Positions 6,937-15,788 of a stretch of 64,000 bases of DNA are shown here, piece after piece. The translations under genes and the position numbers were made by a program. This stretch comes from Gracilimonas sp040877545 (GTDB lineage: Bacteria > Bacteroidota > Rhodothermia > Balneolales > Balneolaceae). The DNA lies in contig JBBDNN010000006.1 in the NCBI GenBank assembly GCA_040877545.1, positions 1 through 64,000 of the forward strand. The letters run 5' to 3'. The notes under the pieces are model-generated. The model made no database searches. It was not told where the DNA came from and saw only the letters and a list, made by a program, of their open reading frames with translations. Every line of letters starts with the position of its first letter. Within the stretch, counting starts at the first letter, position 1.

Positions 6937-7940
6937 TAAAAAATTACCTGCCAGTGAGCGTATTTCTTTTGATGCTCTTCTCTTCCTGCTCCCTGTTTGA
7001 TAACGAACAAATACCTGAGTGCCTTAAGCAAAGCCGAAGTGATCCAAGTGGAACTATTTACTGTTATCAACCTTCATATTTTGGGCGGGCAGACTGGCAT
7101 CCTGATGGGGAATGGATTGCCGCCGAACACGCAGACAGTTTGGATACAAATAGAGATGGGAACAAAGATACGTGGTTTGTTGGCATTTGGCTGGTCCATG
7201 CTCAAACCGGGCAAACCCAACCATTGTTGCCCTTTGGCGAGGCCCCGGACTGGAACCCCGCCGGAACCCACTTGGCTGCACATTCCGGAGGTGGTATATA
7301 CACTGTAGAAATTACTTCGCTTGCCCCTGCCCGTTATGATACCAACAGCGTCACCCTTCTCACCGATTTTAATGCCCCGGCTTTTTATCCTACCTGGAGT
7401 GGCGATGGCGAGTGGATTGCTTTTGATACGAATTATGAGGATCCCAATGGTACCTATGGTATAGTAAAAAAGAAACTTAATGAAAACACGATAATTGATA
7501 TTACTAAAAATCGCAGCCAAGGGGCCTGGAGACAAGGTGATTGGTCTAAGAAAAATGATAAAATTGTATTCACAAAGTACGATGTAGAAATTGGCTGGAA
7601 TATTTTCATAGCAAATAGTGAAGGGAATAGTTTAAAAAGATTAACAACTAACGGTGAAAACTACCATCCAAAGTTCTCCCCAGATGGAAATAAAATAGCC
7701 TATCAACATCGGGATGAATTTAAAACCTCCATTTGGGTAATGAATGCAGATGGAAGTAATAAAAAAACAGTAGCCGGAGATTGGGCTACCGGAACCGCCT
7801 GGAGCCCGGATGGAAAAAAGATCGTATATGTGTTTACCAACCAGTATGAGGAAGTACCCGGCAATGGCCAGCTTTGGATAATGAATGCCGACGGGAGTAA
7901 TAAGAAGCCGTTAACTAATTATACAGCAACGATGCCTTAA
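6937..7940 (+). CDS. PD40/TolB-like beta-propeller lipoprotein 5 (5' end lost in assembly gap)
   Basis: The visible part (334 codons) opens inside the signal peptide (LPVSVFLLMLFSSC-SLFDNEQ), so only the first few residues are missing. Blades DWHPDGEWIAA, DWNPAGTHLA, TWSGDGEWIAFDT, KFSPDGNKIAYQH and AWSPDGKKIVYVF and the loop LDTNRDGNKD match genes 3 and 4. The insertion QSRSDPSGTIYCYQPS after the lipobox differs from the QKEGEQTPD version in those genes. Element copy 5 follows immediately, with the stop and hairpin in the same relation as after gene 3. Confidence 0.75.
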
Positions 7941-7950
7941 GAAATTAAAA

Positions 7951-8063
7951 AGCCCCGCCGGGGCCAACCAAAAGTTTGATCCGACACGATCAATAAACCA
8001 CGGGAAGACACAGTCCGGCAGGGCTGTTGTTTTCCTGTTTTAACAAATAACCAAAAACAGGAA
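7951..8063 (+). repeat. Structured intergenic element, copy 5 (complete)
   Basis: Outer stem AGCCC/GGGCT (7951-7955/8021-8025), a one-base mismatch, then GCCGG/CCGGC (7957-7961/8015-8019). Inside is TTGATC-CGACAC-GATCAA (7976-7993), matching the TTGATC-CATCAC-GATCAA hairpin of copy 3, and then AATAAACCACGGGAAG. A 3' hairpin completes the element. It lies between the propeller array and the S8 protease gene and may be both terminator and leader. Confidence 0.75.
8032..8063 (+). promoter_or_regulatory. Ribosome-binding-site hairpin before the S8 protease
   Basis: TTCCTGTTTT (8032-8041) pairs perfectly over ten bases with AAAACAGGAA (8054-8063). The loop is AACAAATAACCA. The Shine-Dalgarno AGGA (8060-8063 region) lies in the 3' strand, five bases from ATG 8068. 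If formed, the stem would hide the ribosome-binding site. A related hairpin with a different stem (ACCTCA/TGAGGT) but a similar AATAACCA loop precedes ATG 1349. Regulation by this structure is inference. Confidence 0.6.
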
Positions 8064-8067
8064 CGTC

Positions 8068-10533
8068 ATGAAAACAAATATACTCATTCAAACACTTCTT
8101 TGGAGCGTTCTTATTACTCAAATTAGTTACGCACAAAAATCCTTTTCCACTAACCCGGAAAAAGAAATTATTGTTCACTTTAATGGTAATGTACTGAGCC
8201 ACAAACAGCAGGCAGCTTCGGGTTCCTTAGCAGAATATGCCATTTCATCGAGCGTACTCCGGCGCAGCCTGGATTCGGCCAGGGTAGAAGCTATTGGAAA
8301 ACTTATTCCGGGTTTTAAAAAGGAAGACCGCATCGTTCAAACAAGGCAGGGAAAACAGGTTACACTCTCTGATTGGTCCAATACTTTTCTTATAAGAATA
8401 CCTGAAAATGGTTCTGCTAAGAAGTTCATTGAACATTTAAACCGTATTCCCGTTGTAGCATACGCTGAAGAGAATGGGAGGCTTGAATCTGATGATGTTA
8501 AAGCTGATGAAATGAGAAATGAAGCTCTATTTATGCGTTTAACGCCCAACGATAGTCATTTTGACAGGCAGTGGTGGATACAAAATACCGGAAGCCAGAA
8601 TCAGGGCTCTGGTTCCGTTGATTCAGATGTTGACGCAGATGCAGCGTGGAATACTACTACCGGTAACAGTACGGTAAAAATTGCTATTATTGACAGCGGA
8701 ATAGATACTGGGCATGAAGAATTCCAGGGAAAAATTTCAGGGGATGGGACTGATGCTTACGGATATCATGGAACAGCAGTAGCTGGTATCGCCGCAGCCA
8801 AAGGAAATAACTCCGCTGGAATAGCAGGGTTAGCTTTTGGGTCATCTATCGTGAATGAAGATTATGGTAGTGGCACTGCGGCAGATTTGGCTAATGCGGT
8901 ACAGAGTGCCATAACCAGAGGTGCACATGTTTTAAATAACAGTTGGAAATACGTCAATAGCTCAGGTGATATAGCCTATTCAGTTACTGTTCGCCGCGCT
9001 ATTCGGGATGCGTATAATTTAGACAGAACCATTGTTGCGTCAATGGGAAACCAAGGTGGGAGTACGAAACAATATCCGGCTTCAATTAGAGATGGAGTGA
9101 TTACAGTAGGAGCTACAACAAATGAGGACGAAAAAGCGAGTTATTCAAGCACCGGAAACTGGATCGACGTAACTGCCCCGGGCGGTGGCATGGCAAGTGG
9201 AGAATCGTTTGTGGAGGAAAAGCATATGTACTCTACTTTGCCCGGCAGTAATTATGGATATTCCTATCCATCAGGCTTTGGATCTGCTTATATAAGGGGA
9301 ACCTCATTTTCCGCTCCTGTTGTTTCCGGTATTGCCGCTTTAATATTATCAGAAAACCCAAATCTATACAATGACGATATAGAAAACCTCATTGAGATTT
9401 CTGCTGAGGATGTAAATGGTGGTGGGTTTGATAATGATATGGGCTACGGCCGTGTAAATGCCTACGAAGCTTTAAAACTGCTTCAAAGCCCATATCTTAT
9501 GAGTTATGGATCGACAACCGGCGGTTCAATTTATTCTCAAAGTGGTGGCTTCACCATGTACACTTATGATGTTAATGGCTTAGGTACTAAAGTTTATCAT
9601 GTAGAGCGTTTAGAAGTAAGAAAAATTATAAGTTTCTCTTACATGGACGAACCCAATGTTTGGTGCCGCGGTTTGGAATCTGTAGGTTGGACAAAAGAAG
9701 AGGATGATGGTGGCTCAAAAAGAAATTTCGGTCAAGGGTTCTGTGAAGTTGTACCTGGCACATTAACCAATACAAGTGCCACGCTAAGAACCTATATTTA
9801 TCATGTTTGGAAATATAATTATTTAGGTCAGAAAGATGAATATATTGGAAAATTTCCAGTAAATGAATCAAATGTAGAATTTGCCTATACCGTACATGGT
9901 ATTCCGGGAGATCCACCACCAACCCCACCCTTCATTACAATGGATGCATCCGGCATGAATCCGAAACTAAACTGGAGCGCTGTTAGTGGTGTAAGCTCCT
10001 ACAAGATTTATCGCGGTACCGTTCAGGGAGCACCCAATACCGTTAATTGTAATTCGGTGCAGAATTATTGGAATATCGGCTCAACCAGTTCAACCACCTA
10101 CACCGATGGCAGTGTGATGGTAGATCCTACAGAACACATTCTGGCTTGTTATTATGTGACATCTGTTAACACCAGCGGTGAATCCTCACCCTCCAATAAA
10201 GTTGGCACGCATGGAATGGCACCATTAAAAGAAGTTGCAGGTGAAAATGCGCCGGAATTTTATGCACTGGAACAAAACTACCCTAACCCCTTCAACCCAA
10301 GCACCCGAATAACCTATGCCTTGCCGGAAGCCTCCGATGTTTCTATCAAAGTATATAATATTATGGGGCAGGAAGTTGCTACGCTTGTAAACAGCAATAG
10401 AAGTACCGGTTTTCACGAGGTAAATTTTGATGCCGGCAGCCTTTCCAGCGGAATGTACATTGCCAAAATACAAGCCACTGGAAATTCGGGCGAGGTATTT
10501 TCCAAAGAACTGAAAATGCAGCTGGTGAAATAA
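8068..10533 (+). CDS. S8 (subtilisin-like) serine protease with T9SS type-A sorting tail
   Basis: An 821-residue secreted protease. The signal peptide ends near ISYA-QKS. A propeptide-like region (about 25-180) precedes the peptidase domain. The catalytic Asp is D209 in IIDSGID, His is H234 in YHGTAVAGI, the oxyanion Asn is N328 in SMGNQGG, and Ser is S413 in IRGTSFSAPVVSG. A poorly conserved region (about 480-630) and a fibronectin-III-like domain (about 635-720, WSAVSGVSSYKIYRG) follow. The last about 90 residues (YPNPFNPSTRITYALPE.., YNIMGQEV, GMYIAKI) are a classical type-A T9SS sorting domain, so export and cell-surface attachment or release are expected. It is the last gene of the island, preceded by structured element copy 5 and followed by a good terminator. 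Confidence 0.93.
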   Translation: MKTNILIQTLLWSVLITQISYAQKSFSTNPEKEIIVHFNGNVLSHKQQAASGSLAEYAISSSVLRRSLDSARVEAIGKLIPGFKKEDRIVQTRQGKQVTLSDWSNTFLIRIPENGSAKKFIEHLNRIPVVAYAEENGRLESDDVKADEMRNEALFMRLTPNDSHFDRQWWIQNTGSQNQGSGSVDSDVDADAAWNTTTGNSTVKIAIIDSGIDTGHEEFQGKISGDGTDAYGYHGTAVAGIAAAKGNNSAGIAGLAFGSSIVNEDYGSGTAADLANAVQSAITRGAHVLNNSWKYVNSSGDIAYSVTVRRAIRDAYNLDRTIVASMGNQGGSTKQYPASIRDGVITVGATTNEDEKASYSSTGNWIDVTAPGGGMASGESFVEEKHMYSTLPGSNYGYSYPSGFGSAYIRGTSFSAPVVSGIAALILSENPNLYNDDIENLIEISAEDVNGGGFDNDMGYGRVNAYEALKLLQSPYLMSYGSTTGGSIYSQSGGFTMYTYDVNGLGTKVYHVERLEVRKIISFSYMDEPNVWCRGLESVGWTKEEDDGGSKRNFGQGFCEVVPGTLTNTSATLRTYIYHVWKYNYLGQKDEYIGKFPVNESNVEFAYTVHGIPGDPPPTPPFITMDASGMNPKLNWSAVSGVSSYKIYRGTVQGAPNTVNCNSVQNYWNIGSTSSTTYTDGSVMVDPTEHILACYYVTSVNTSGESSPSNKVGTHGMAPLKEVAGENAPEFYALEQNYPNPFNPSTRITYALPEASDVSIKVYNIMGQEVATLVNSNRSTGFHEVNFDAGSLSSGMYIAKIQATGNSGEVFSKELKMQLVK

Positions 10534-10555
10534 AGAAATCTCTACTTCATCTATA

Positions 10556-10588
10556 ATCCCGCTCATTAAACATTGGCGGGATTTTTTT
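10556..10588 (+). terminator. Rho-independent terminator after the S8 protease
   Basis: ATCCCGC (10556-10562) pairs with GCGGGAT (10576-10582) and is followed directly by a T-run. It lies 23 bases after the protease stop codon and closes the island. Confidence 0.85.
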
Positions 10589-10996
10589 GTGCATATCTGT
10601 GAGAAACTTAATCCTATCCATTCATCCCAGTTTCAGCATGTTTGAATATAAATTCGGTTTTTGAACTGGGATTCGCCAGATTTATGGATTTGTGGATTTC
10701 TCTGAAACAGAAATGTATTTCTTTGTTGCCGCTGCTATTCCAGCTAAAAAAATCATGTTCATCCTTCAATCAAGAAAATCAAGGTTCAAAAATTAGGAAT
10801 GAAAACTTACCCTGTGCAAACTCACCAGCATCATGCAAGTATTCTCCAACCACCAATCCAGTAATCCAAAAATCCATTCATCACAGTTGAAAGTGCTAAA
10901 ATTTGGATTAACATGATTTTTCCCCTACTTGTTTTTTTACCGATTTAGCACGATTCTTAGCCCGTCAACATCAGCCGACTTGCAAGAAAAAAATTA
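10589..10996. repeat. Intergenic region with a dispersed degenerate repeat
   Basis: No gene is supported in these 400 bases. The part 10665-10710 (GGGATTCGCCAGATTTATGG then TTGTGGATTTCTCTGAAACA) resembles 4541-4586. It runs into degenerate AATC-rich units around 10750-10800 (AAATCATGTTCATCC, TCAATCAAGAAAATCAAGG). Reading frames here are repeat translations. The end should hold the mgtE promoter, but I cannot point to a clear box, and I see no M-box-like magnesium riboswitch. Confidence 0.5.
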
Positions 10997-12379
10997 ATGC
11001 TAATTCAACTCATAAAACCGGAATTCGAGGAGCTTATTGAAGCCAAAGATTGGGTTGGATTAAAGGAAGTTCTGAATGATGTTCCTCCTGTAGATATCGC
11101 CGAATTGCTCATGGAATTGCCCGGCGAAATTGCCGTTGTTGTTTTTCGTTTGCTAAAAAAACCGGTGGCTGCTGATGTGTTTGCAGATCTCCCCTCCGGT
11201 AAAGGTGTTGAGCTGCTCGAGCTTTTCAATAAACAGCAGCTAAATGATGTAATGACCAATCTGGAGCCCGATGAGCAGGTTGCTATTCTTGAAGAGCTGC
11301 CCGGGCATCTCACACAGCGGGTAATGAGCTCCATCAACCTGGAAGATCAAAAGCAGATAAAAAAGCTGCTCGGTTATCCCGAAGAAAGTGTGGGACGCTT
11401 AATGACCCCGCGGTATGTGCGTGTAAAATCTGACTGGACTATTGAACACAGCATGAAGCATATACGCAAATATGGGGAGATTGCCGAAACACTGAACGTA
11501 ATTTATGTAGTGGACGACAAGGAATATCTTATTGATGACCTGCGTATCACCCGGCTTATTTTGGCAGAAATGAAGGATAATATTGGTTCCCTGATGGATC
11601 ACTCTTTTGAGGCACTTTCGGTGTACGACGATCAGGAAGAAGCCGTTAAAATGTTTGCAAAGTATGATCGTGTGGCGCTTCCGGTGGTAGACTCCGATGG
11701 GGTATTGGTAGGAATAGTTACCGTAGATGATATTATTGATGTAGCCGAAGAAGAAACTACTGAGGATATGCAGAAGATGGCGGGTATGGGAGCTTTGGAT
11801 GATTACTACTCTCAGACCTCCATTTATAAAATTGTCAAAAAAAGATTATGGTGGTTAATTATTCTCTTTGTAGGGCAGATTTTAACTGCTATTGCTATGG
11901 GCGGCTACGAGGAAATACTGCAAAAAGTGGTAGCACTTTCCTTTTTTGTTCCACTGATTATTTCCAGTGGTGGGAATTCAGGCTCGCAGGTTGCTACGCT
12001 TGTGATACGGGCTTTGGCAACAGATGACATCAAGCCTGAAGATTGGAAAAAAGTATTGGCCCGGGAATTATCATCTGGTTTAATGCTTGGTGTTTTAATT
12101 GGTTTACTGGGTTTTCTAACATTAATAAGCTGGGATTTAGTTGCCGGGGAAATCCTTAGTATGATGGTAATTACTACCGCGTCTGTTATAGGATTAAGCT
12201 TATTCTCGATTGTCTTATTGGGGAATTTGATAGGTGCAATGTTACCGTTTGTGCTTTCAAAATTAAATCTTGATCCGGCAGTATCTTCTGCACCTTTTGT
12301 CGCAACTATTGTGGATGTAAGCGGAATCATTATCTATTTTACCATAGCAATCTTTCTATTAAGCGGAACCTTACTTTAA
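10997..12379 (+). CDS. mgtE: Magnesium transporter MgtE
   Basis: A 460-residue protein with the full MgtE layout: an N-terminal superhelical domain (about 1-125, repeated LEELPG-like helices), two CBS domains (about 130-250, ending VLVGIVTVDDIIDV), and five transmembrane helices (about 280-460). The pore signature SGGNSGSQ is present. The family conducts Mg2+ inward down the membrane potential, and the cytosolic domains close the pore when Mg2+ is plentiful. thyA begins 14 bases downstream, so the two are probably cotranscribed. Confidence 0.95.
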   Translation: MLIQLIKPEFEELIEAKDWVGLKEVLNDVPPVDIAELLMELPGEIAVVVFRLLKKPVAADVFADLPSGKGVELLELFNKQQLNDVMTNLEPDEQVAILEELPGHLTQRVMSSINLEDQKQIKKLLGYPEESVGRLMTPRYVRVKSDWTIEHSMKHIRKYGEIAETLNVIYVVDDKEYLIDDLRITRLILAEMKDNIGSLMDHSFEALSVYDDQEEAVKMFAKYDRVALPVVDSDGVLVGIVTVDDIIDVAEEETTEDMQKMAGMGALDDYYSQTSIYKIVKKRLWWLIILFVGQILTAIAMGGYEEILQKVVALSFFVPLIISSGGNSGSQVATLVIRALATDDIKPEDWKKVLARELSSGLMLGVLIGLLGFLTLISWDLVAGEILSMMVITTASVIGLSLFSIVLLGNLIGAMLPFVLSKLNLDPAVSSAPFVATIVDVSGIIIYFTIAIFLLSGTLL

Positions 12380-12393
12380 ATGTTAAAAATTCA

Positions 12394-13242
12394 ATGAAAG
12401 CATATCACGATCTTGTAAAAAATGTTCTTGAACATGGCGTCAGAAAAGAAAACCGAACCGGCACAGATACTATTTCTAACTTTGCCGAACACTATAAAGT
12501 AGATCTTTCCCAAGGCTTTCCGCTGTTAACCACCAAGAAGGTTTATTTCCGTTCGGTAATTCTTGAAATGCTGTGGTATTTGCGCGGAGAAGATCACATC
12601 CGCTGGCTTCGGGATGAAAACGATTGTCATATTTGGGATGCCTGGGCTGATGATGATGGACATGTTGGCCCCATTTACCCGGTTCTGTGGAGGAGATTTC
12701 CCTACCTCGAAAAAGAAAGTGTACGACTTGAAGGAAATGGCTCCGCTATTGATAATGAGCACTGGGTTCAAAAAGAATTTGACCAGGTTCAGCGAGCCAT
12801 TGATATGCTCAAAACAAATCCCAATAGCCGAAGAATTGTGGTGAGTGCATGGCATCCGGGTTTGCTGGATGAAATGGCACTCCCGCCGTGTCACCTGATG
12901 TATATTTTTAATGTGGCAGATGGAAAACTGAATTGTCATCTCACACAGCGTTCAGGAGATATCGCCCTTGGCATTCCTTTCAACCTGGCCTGTTATGCGG
13001 CGCTAACCATGGCCATTGCACAGGAGGTTGGTTTGGAGCCCGGTACCTTTGCCCACACCATTGTTGATGCACACATCTACGTTAATCATATTGATGGACT
13101 CAAAGAACAGCTTACCCGCGAACCTAAAAAGCTGCCAACCCTTGAGATTGCCAAAAAACCTGTGGATGAGTTAACCCTTGAAGATTTCACACTTCACGAT
13201 TACGATCCTGACCCGGTAATTAGATTCGAGGTCGCAGTATGA
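12394..13242 (+). CDS. thyA: Thymidylate synthase
   Basis: A 282-residue ThyA, which methylates dUMP to dTMP using methylene-tetrahydrofolate. The active-site block ALPPCHLM carries the catalytic Cys, and SGDIALGIPFNLACYA and DAHIYVNHI are the conserved substrate and C-terminal motifs. It is slightly longer than the 264-residue E. coli enzyme because of a small-domain insertion (about 105-130). Its stop overlaps the folA start by four bases (ATGA), coupling dTMP synthesis to regeneration of the dihydrofolate it produces. Confidence 0.97.
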   Translation: MKAYHDLVKNVLEHGVRKENRTGTDTISNFAEHYKVDLSQGFPLLTTKKVYFRSVILEMLWYLRGEDHIRWLRDENDCHIWDAWADDDGHVGPIYPVLWRRFPYLEKESVRLEGNGSAIDNEHWVQKEFDQVQRAIDMLKTNPNSRRIVVSAWHPGLLDEMALPPCHLMYIFNVADGKLNCHLTQRSGDIALGIPFNLACYAALTMAIAQEVGLEPGTFAHTIVDAHIYVNHIDGLKEQLTREPKKLPTLEIAKKPVDELTLEDFTLHDYDPDPVIRFEVAV

Positions 13243-13712
13243 TCCTCACCTTAATTGCAGCTCACGATCCAAACCTTGTAATAGGAAAGGACGGTGGTTT
13301 ACCCTGGCGTTATCCTGAAGATCTCAAGCATTTTAAGGAAACGACCATAAACGGTACTGTGATAATGGGAAGGGGTGTATTTGAGGAGTTGAATGAAATT
13401 CCTCTTCCCGGCAGAAAAAACATTGTCTTATCGACCACTAAAAATTACAAGAATGTTGAGGCGTTCGACTCCTTAGAAAAGGCATTGCAAACACTTGATG
13501 AGAAGGAAGTATTTATTATCGGGGGAAGCATATTATACCGGCAGACCATCGGTATGGCAGATAGAATGATTATCACCGAAATAAACAAGGAGTATGAAGG
13601 AGACACTTATTTCCCTGAATACAGAGATGACATTGGTGAGATATGGAAAGAAATTACCAGAGAGGATGCCGGTGAACTTTCCTTTGTGGTGTATGAACGG
13701 ATTACAACTTGA
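13239..13712 (+). CDS. folA: Dihydrofolate reductase
   Basis: A 157-residue enzyme that reduces dihydrofolate to tetrahydrofolate with NADPH. Landmarks are IAAHDPNLVIGKDGGLPWRYPEDLKHFK (given here only as the start of the N-terminal signature, with catalytic Glu of PEDLKHFK), the cofactor-binding FIIGGSILY and the C-terminal YEGDTYFPEY. It starts inside the last codons of thyA, the usual thyA-folA pairing. Confidence 0.95.
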   Translation: MILTLIAAHDPNLVIGKDGGLPWRYPEDLKHFKETTINGTVIMGRGVFEELNEIPLPGRKNIVLSTTKNYKNVEAFDSLEKALQTLDEKEVFIIGGSILYRQTIGMADRMIITEINKEYEGDTYFPEYRDDIGEIWKEITREDAGELSFVVYERITT

Positions 13713-13734
13713 GCACAGATTTGTGGGATTTAGG

Positions 13735-13870
13735 TTGGTAGGATGTCTGTCATTCCCGAAGGCAGCGCCAAAGGCATCCGTTGGGGGAATCTACGTTACT
13801 AAATAATACCGAGATACTTACCGCTTGAGCCTTACCTCTTGAATCTTGCCTCTTAAACCTACCTCCTTAC
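13735..13870. repeat. Hairpin and 14-base tandem repeat between convergent genes
   Basis: At 13751-13793 ATTCCC and GGGAAT flank a G/C-rich loop, a dispersed-hairpin appearance. At 13824-13865 three 14-base units occur in tandem (CTTGAGCCTTACCT, CTTGAATCTTGCCT, CTTAAACCTACCTC). The region lies between the ends of folA and the minus-strand HD gene and holds no coding frame. Confidence 0.5.
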
Positions 13871-15121
13871 CTAAACCTCAATCTCCTTCAAATGAACACA
13901 GTAATATTTTACTACCGGCTCGGTAAGTGCGATTATATTTTTTGTTTCCGCCGCTTTTGAAAACTCTACTGCCTTTTCATTTTGTAAAATCCAGATGCTT
14001 TCATTCTCATATTTATAAGCCTCTGAATAGCTTTTATCAAAACTGAGATAATGTTGCAGGTGCTCTTCTTTGCAGGGTAAGCCAAGCTGTTTTAATGCTT
14101 TTATTGTTTTTTGATGAAGCTCGTTTCGAATAGCATCTGTCGGCTTTTTTTCAAAAAAGGTAGTCCTGAATAAAGAGCGGTTTAAAAAGCGATTACATAA
14201 ATCTGCCAGAATCTTATCATTGTTTTTCGCCCACATTTTGATGCTCAGGTATACATCATGGTCGTCCATGTCTGTATATCGTTCTATCATTTCTTTAGTG
14301 ATTCTTTTTTTTGCGGATGGCTGTTGAACCAGGAAGTATTCCAAAGCAGATGAGGCAAAATCCAGTTTTTTGTTTGCGTCTACCAACATTCGCACCCGTT
14401 TAAAAATGCTTCTCAATAAAGAATCTGCACTTAATACCGTTTTATGCAGATATACTTGCATATACATGAGTCGGCGGGCAATGATGTAATTTTCCACCGC
14501 ATAAATTCCCTTTTTTTCAATTACAATATTTCCGTTAAACACCCTCATGGTTTTCAGGATACGGTTGATTCCCACTGTGCCTTCCGAAACACCGGTGAAG
14601 AAGCTATCACGCCGCAGGTAATCCAGCCGGTCCAGATCCAGCTGAGAGGAAATTAGCTGGTACAGGAATTTCTTTTTGTATTGATTGGTGAAAATGGAAA
14701 TGGCGGTATCGAGTTCCCCATCGAGTTCCTTATTTAGTTTTTTCATGATGGCAAGGCTCATCATCTCGTGATTGAAATCTTTTACCAGGGTATGTTCAAG
14801 GGCGTGGGAGAGAGGGCCGTGGCCGGCATCGTGCAATAGAATCGCAATCAAAGTACCTTCGTATTCTTTCTGGCTGATGGTCGTATCTTTTTCGCGAAGA
14901 TTATTAAGCACACGCTGGCCCAATTCCAGGGCTCCCAATGCATGTGAAAAACGAGAATGTTCAGCCGCAGGAAAAACCAGATATCCCAGGCCAAGCTGCC
15001 TTATTCTCCGCAATCGCTGTATATAAGCATGATCAATCAACTTCAGAATGGTGCCTTTTGGAACGGTGATGAAGCCGTGAATAGGATCATTAAAAATTTT
15101 GTAGCGGGTGCTTTTATCCAT
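13871..15121 (-). CDS. HD-domain phosphohydrolase (SAMHD1/YwfO-like)
   Basis: A 416-residue HD-superfamily metal-dependent phosphohydrolase. The opening KIFNDPIHGFI, then RLRRIRQLG and HSRFSHALG, and the HD box LLHDAGHGPLSHALEHTL are characteristic of the dNTPase-like group that includes B. subtilis YwfO and SAMHD1. The family splits dNTPs to nucleoside and triphosphate, or related substrates; substrate choice cannot be read here. Length matches YwfO-type proteins. The gene is convergent with folA. Confidence 0.85.
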   Translation of the reverse strand: MDKSTRYKIFNDPIHGFITVPKGTILKLIDHAYIQRLRRIRQLGLGYLVFPAAEHSRFSHALGALELGQRVLNNLREKDTTISQKEYEGTLIAILLHDAGHGPLSHALEHTLVKDFNHEMMSLAIMKKLNKELDGELDTAISIFTNQYKKKFLYQLISSQLDLDRLDYLRRDSFFTGVSEGTVGINRILKTMRVFNGNIVIEKKGIYAVENYIIARRLMYMQVYLHKTVLSADSLLRSIFKRVRMLVDANKKLDFASSALEYFLVQQPSAKKRITKEMIERYTDMDDHDVYLSIKMWAKNNDKILADLCNRFLNRSLFRTTFFEKKPTDAIRNELHQKTIKALKQLGLPCKEEHLQHYLSFDKSYSEAYKYENESIWILQNEKAVEFSKAAETKNIIALTEPVVKYYCVHLKEIEV

Positions 15122-15220
15122 TTCTGCTGTGAAGAATCAAGATTTAAAATCGATTGAAGATATTCAAAAAATCCGGAGAAAGTAGAAAGTTGATAAGATG
15201 AGAGTTTTGGCCTTCAACTT

Positions 15221-15655
15221 TCAGATCTCAACTATCATCTCCTTCAAATTATCAATTTCGGGCAGCCGGGTGGGGCGTTGCTTTTTCATATCAAACCAAA
15301 CACCCACAGAATCGCCTACGCCCAAAAGTTCTTTTGAATTTTTATCATATACAGCCTGTAAAGCCTGAATGCTGGAATTCCCTACCTCACCAATTCCTGT
15401 TCCCACCAAAACAGTAGAGGGGAATTTGATTTGCTTCAAATATTCGATCGTAATTTTTACCAGTACGAAAGTTTTCCCATTGGTGAATTCTGACTGCATC
15501 TGTCCGGTTTCACCCAAAAATTTAATGCGGGCTTCCTCAAAATAAGTGTTGAATAAGGCATTATTAACATGGTTTAGCGGATCAAGATCCCGAAAACGAA
15601 TGGGGATTTCAGTCCAGTGGTAAAAGGTGTCGGGATTATATTCAGGTCGAAACAT
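15221..15655 (-). CDS. Acyl-CoA thioesterase, 4HBT hotdog family
   Basis: A 144-residue hotdog-fold protein. RFRDLDPLNHVNNALFNTYFEEARIKF is typical of the YbgC/FadM-like group (key residues D, N and H in DPLNHVNN; E in FEEAR). These enzymes hydrolyse acyl-CoA or acyl-ACP thioesters; chain-length preference cannot be predicted. It is the last gene downstream of gntP, but 133 bases separate them, so it may have its own promoter. Confidence 0.85.
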   Translation of the reverse strand: MFRPEYNPDTFYHWTEIPIRFRDLDPLNHVNNALFNTYFEEARIKFLGETGQMQSEFTNGKTFVLVKITIEYLKQIKFPSTVLVGTGIGEVGNSSIQALQAVYDKNSKELLGVGDSVGVWFDMKKQRPTRLPEIDNLKEMIVEI

Positions 15656-15788
15656 GCAGGATTATGTGATGAGTAATGAGCAGCCAATATCATTATAAAT
15701 TTATGTTCATGCATCATTGTTGAAAAAATTAATCATACCCTGCATACATATTGCAATTGCGCCCGGATTCGATTGGGCATGAGGAGTA

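Noticed and set aside
195..7940. Tol-Pal system for the propeller lipoproteins
   Set aside because: They lack the TolB N-terminal domain, carry lipoprotein signals instead, and have no tolQ, tolR, tolA or pal neighbours.
1203..8063. Integron-type cassette array with attC sites
   Set aside because: The gene-hairpin-gene layout suggested it, but I find no GTTRRRY/RYYYAAC core pair at the hairpin ends and no integrase. The elements have blunt GC-rich outer stems instead.
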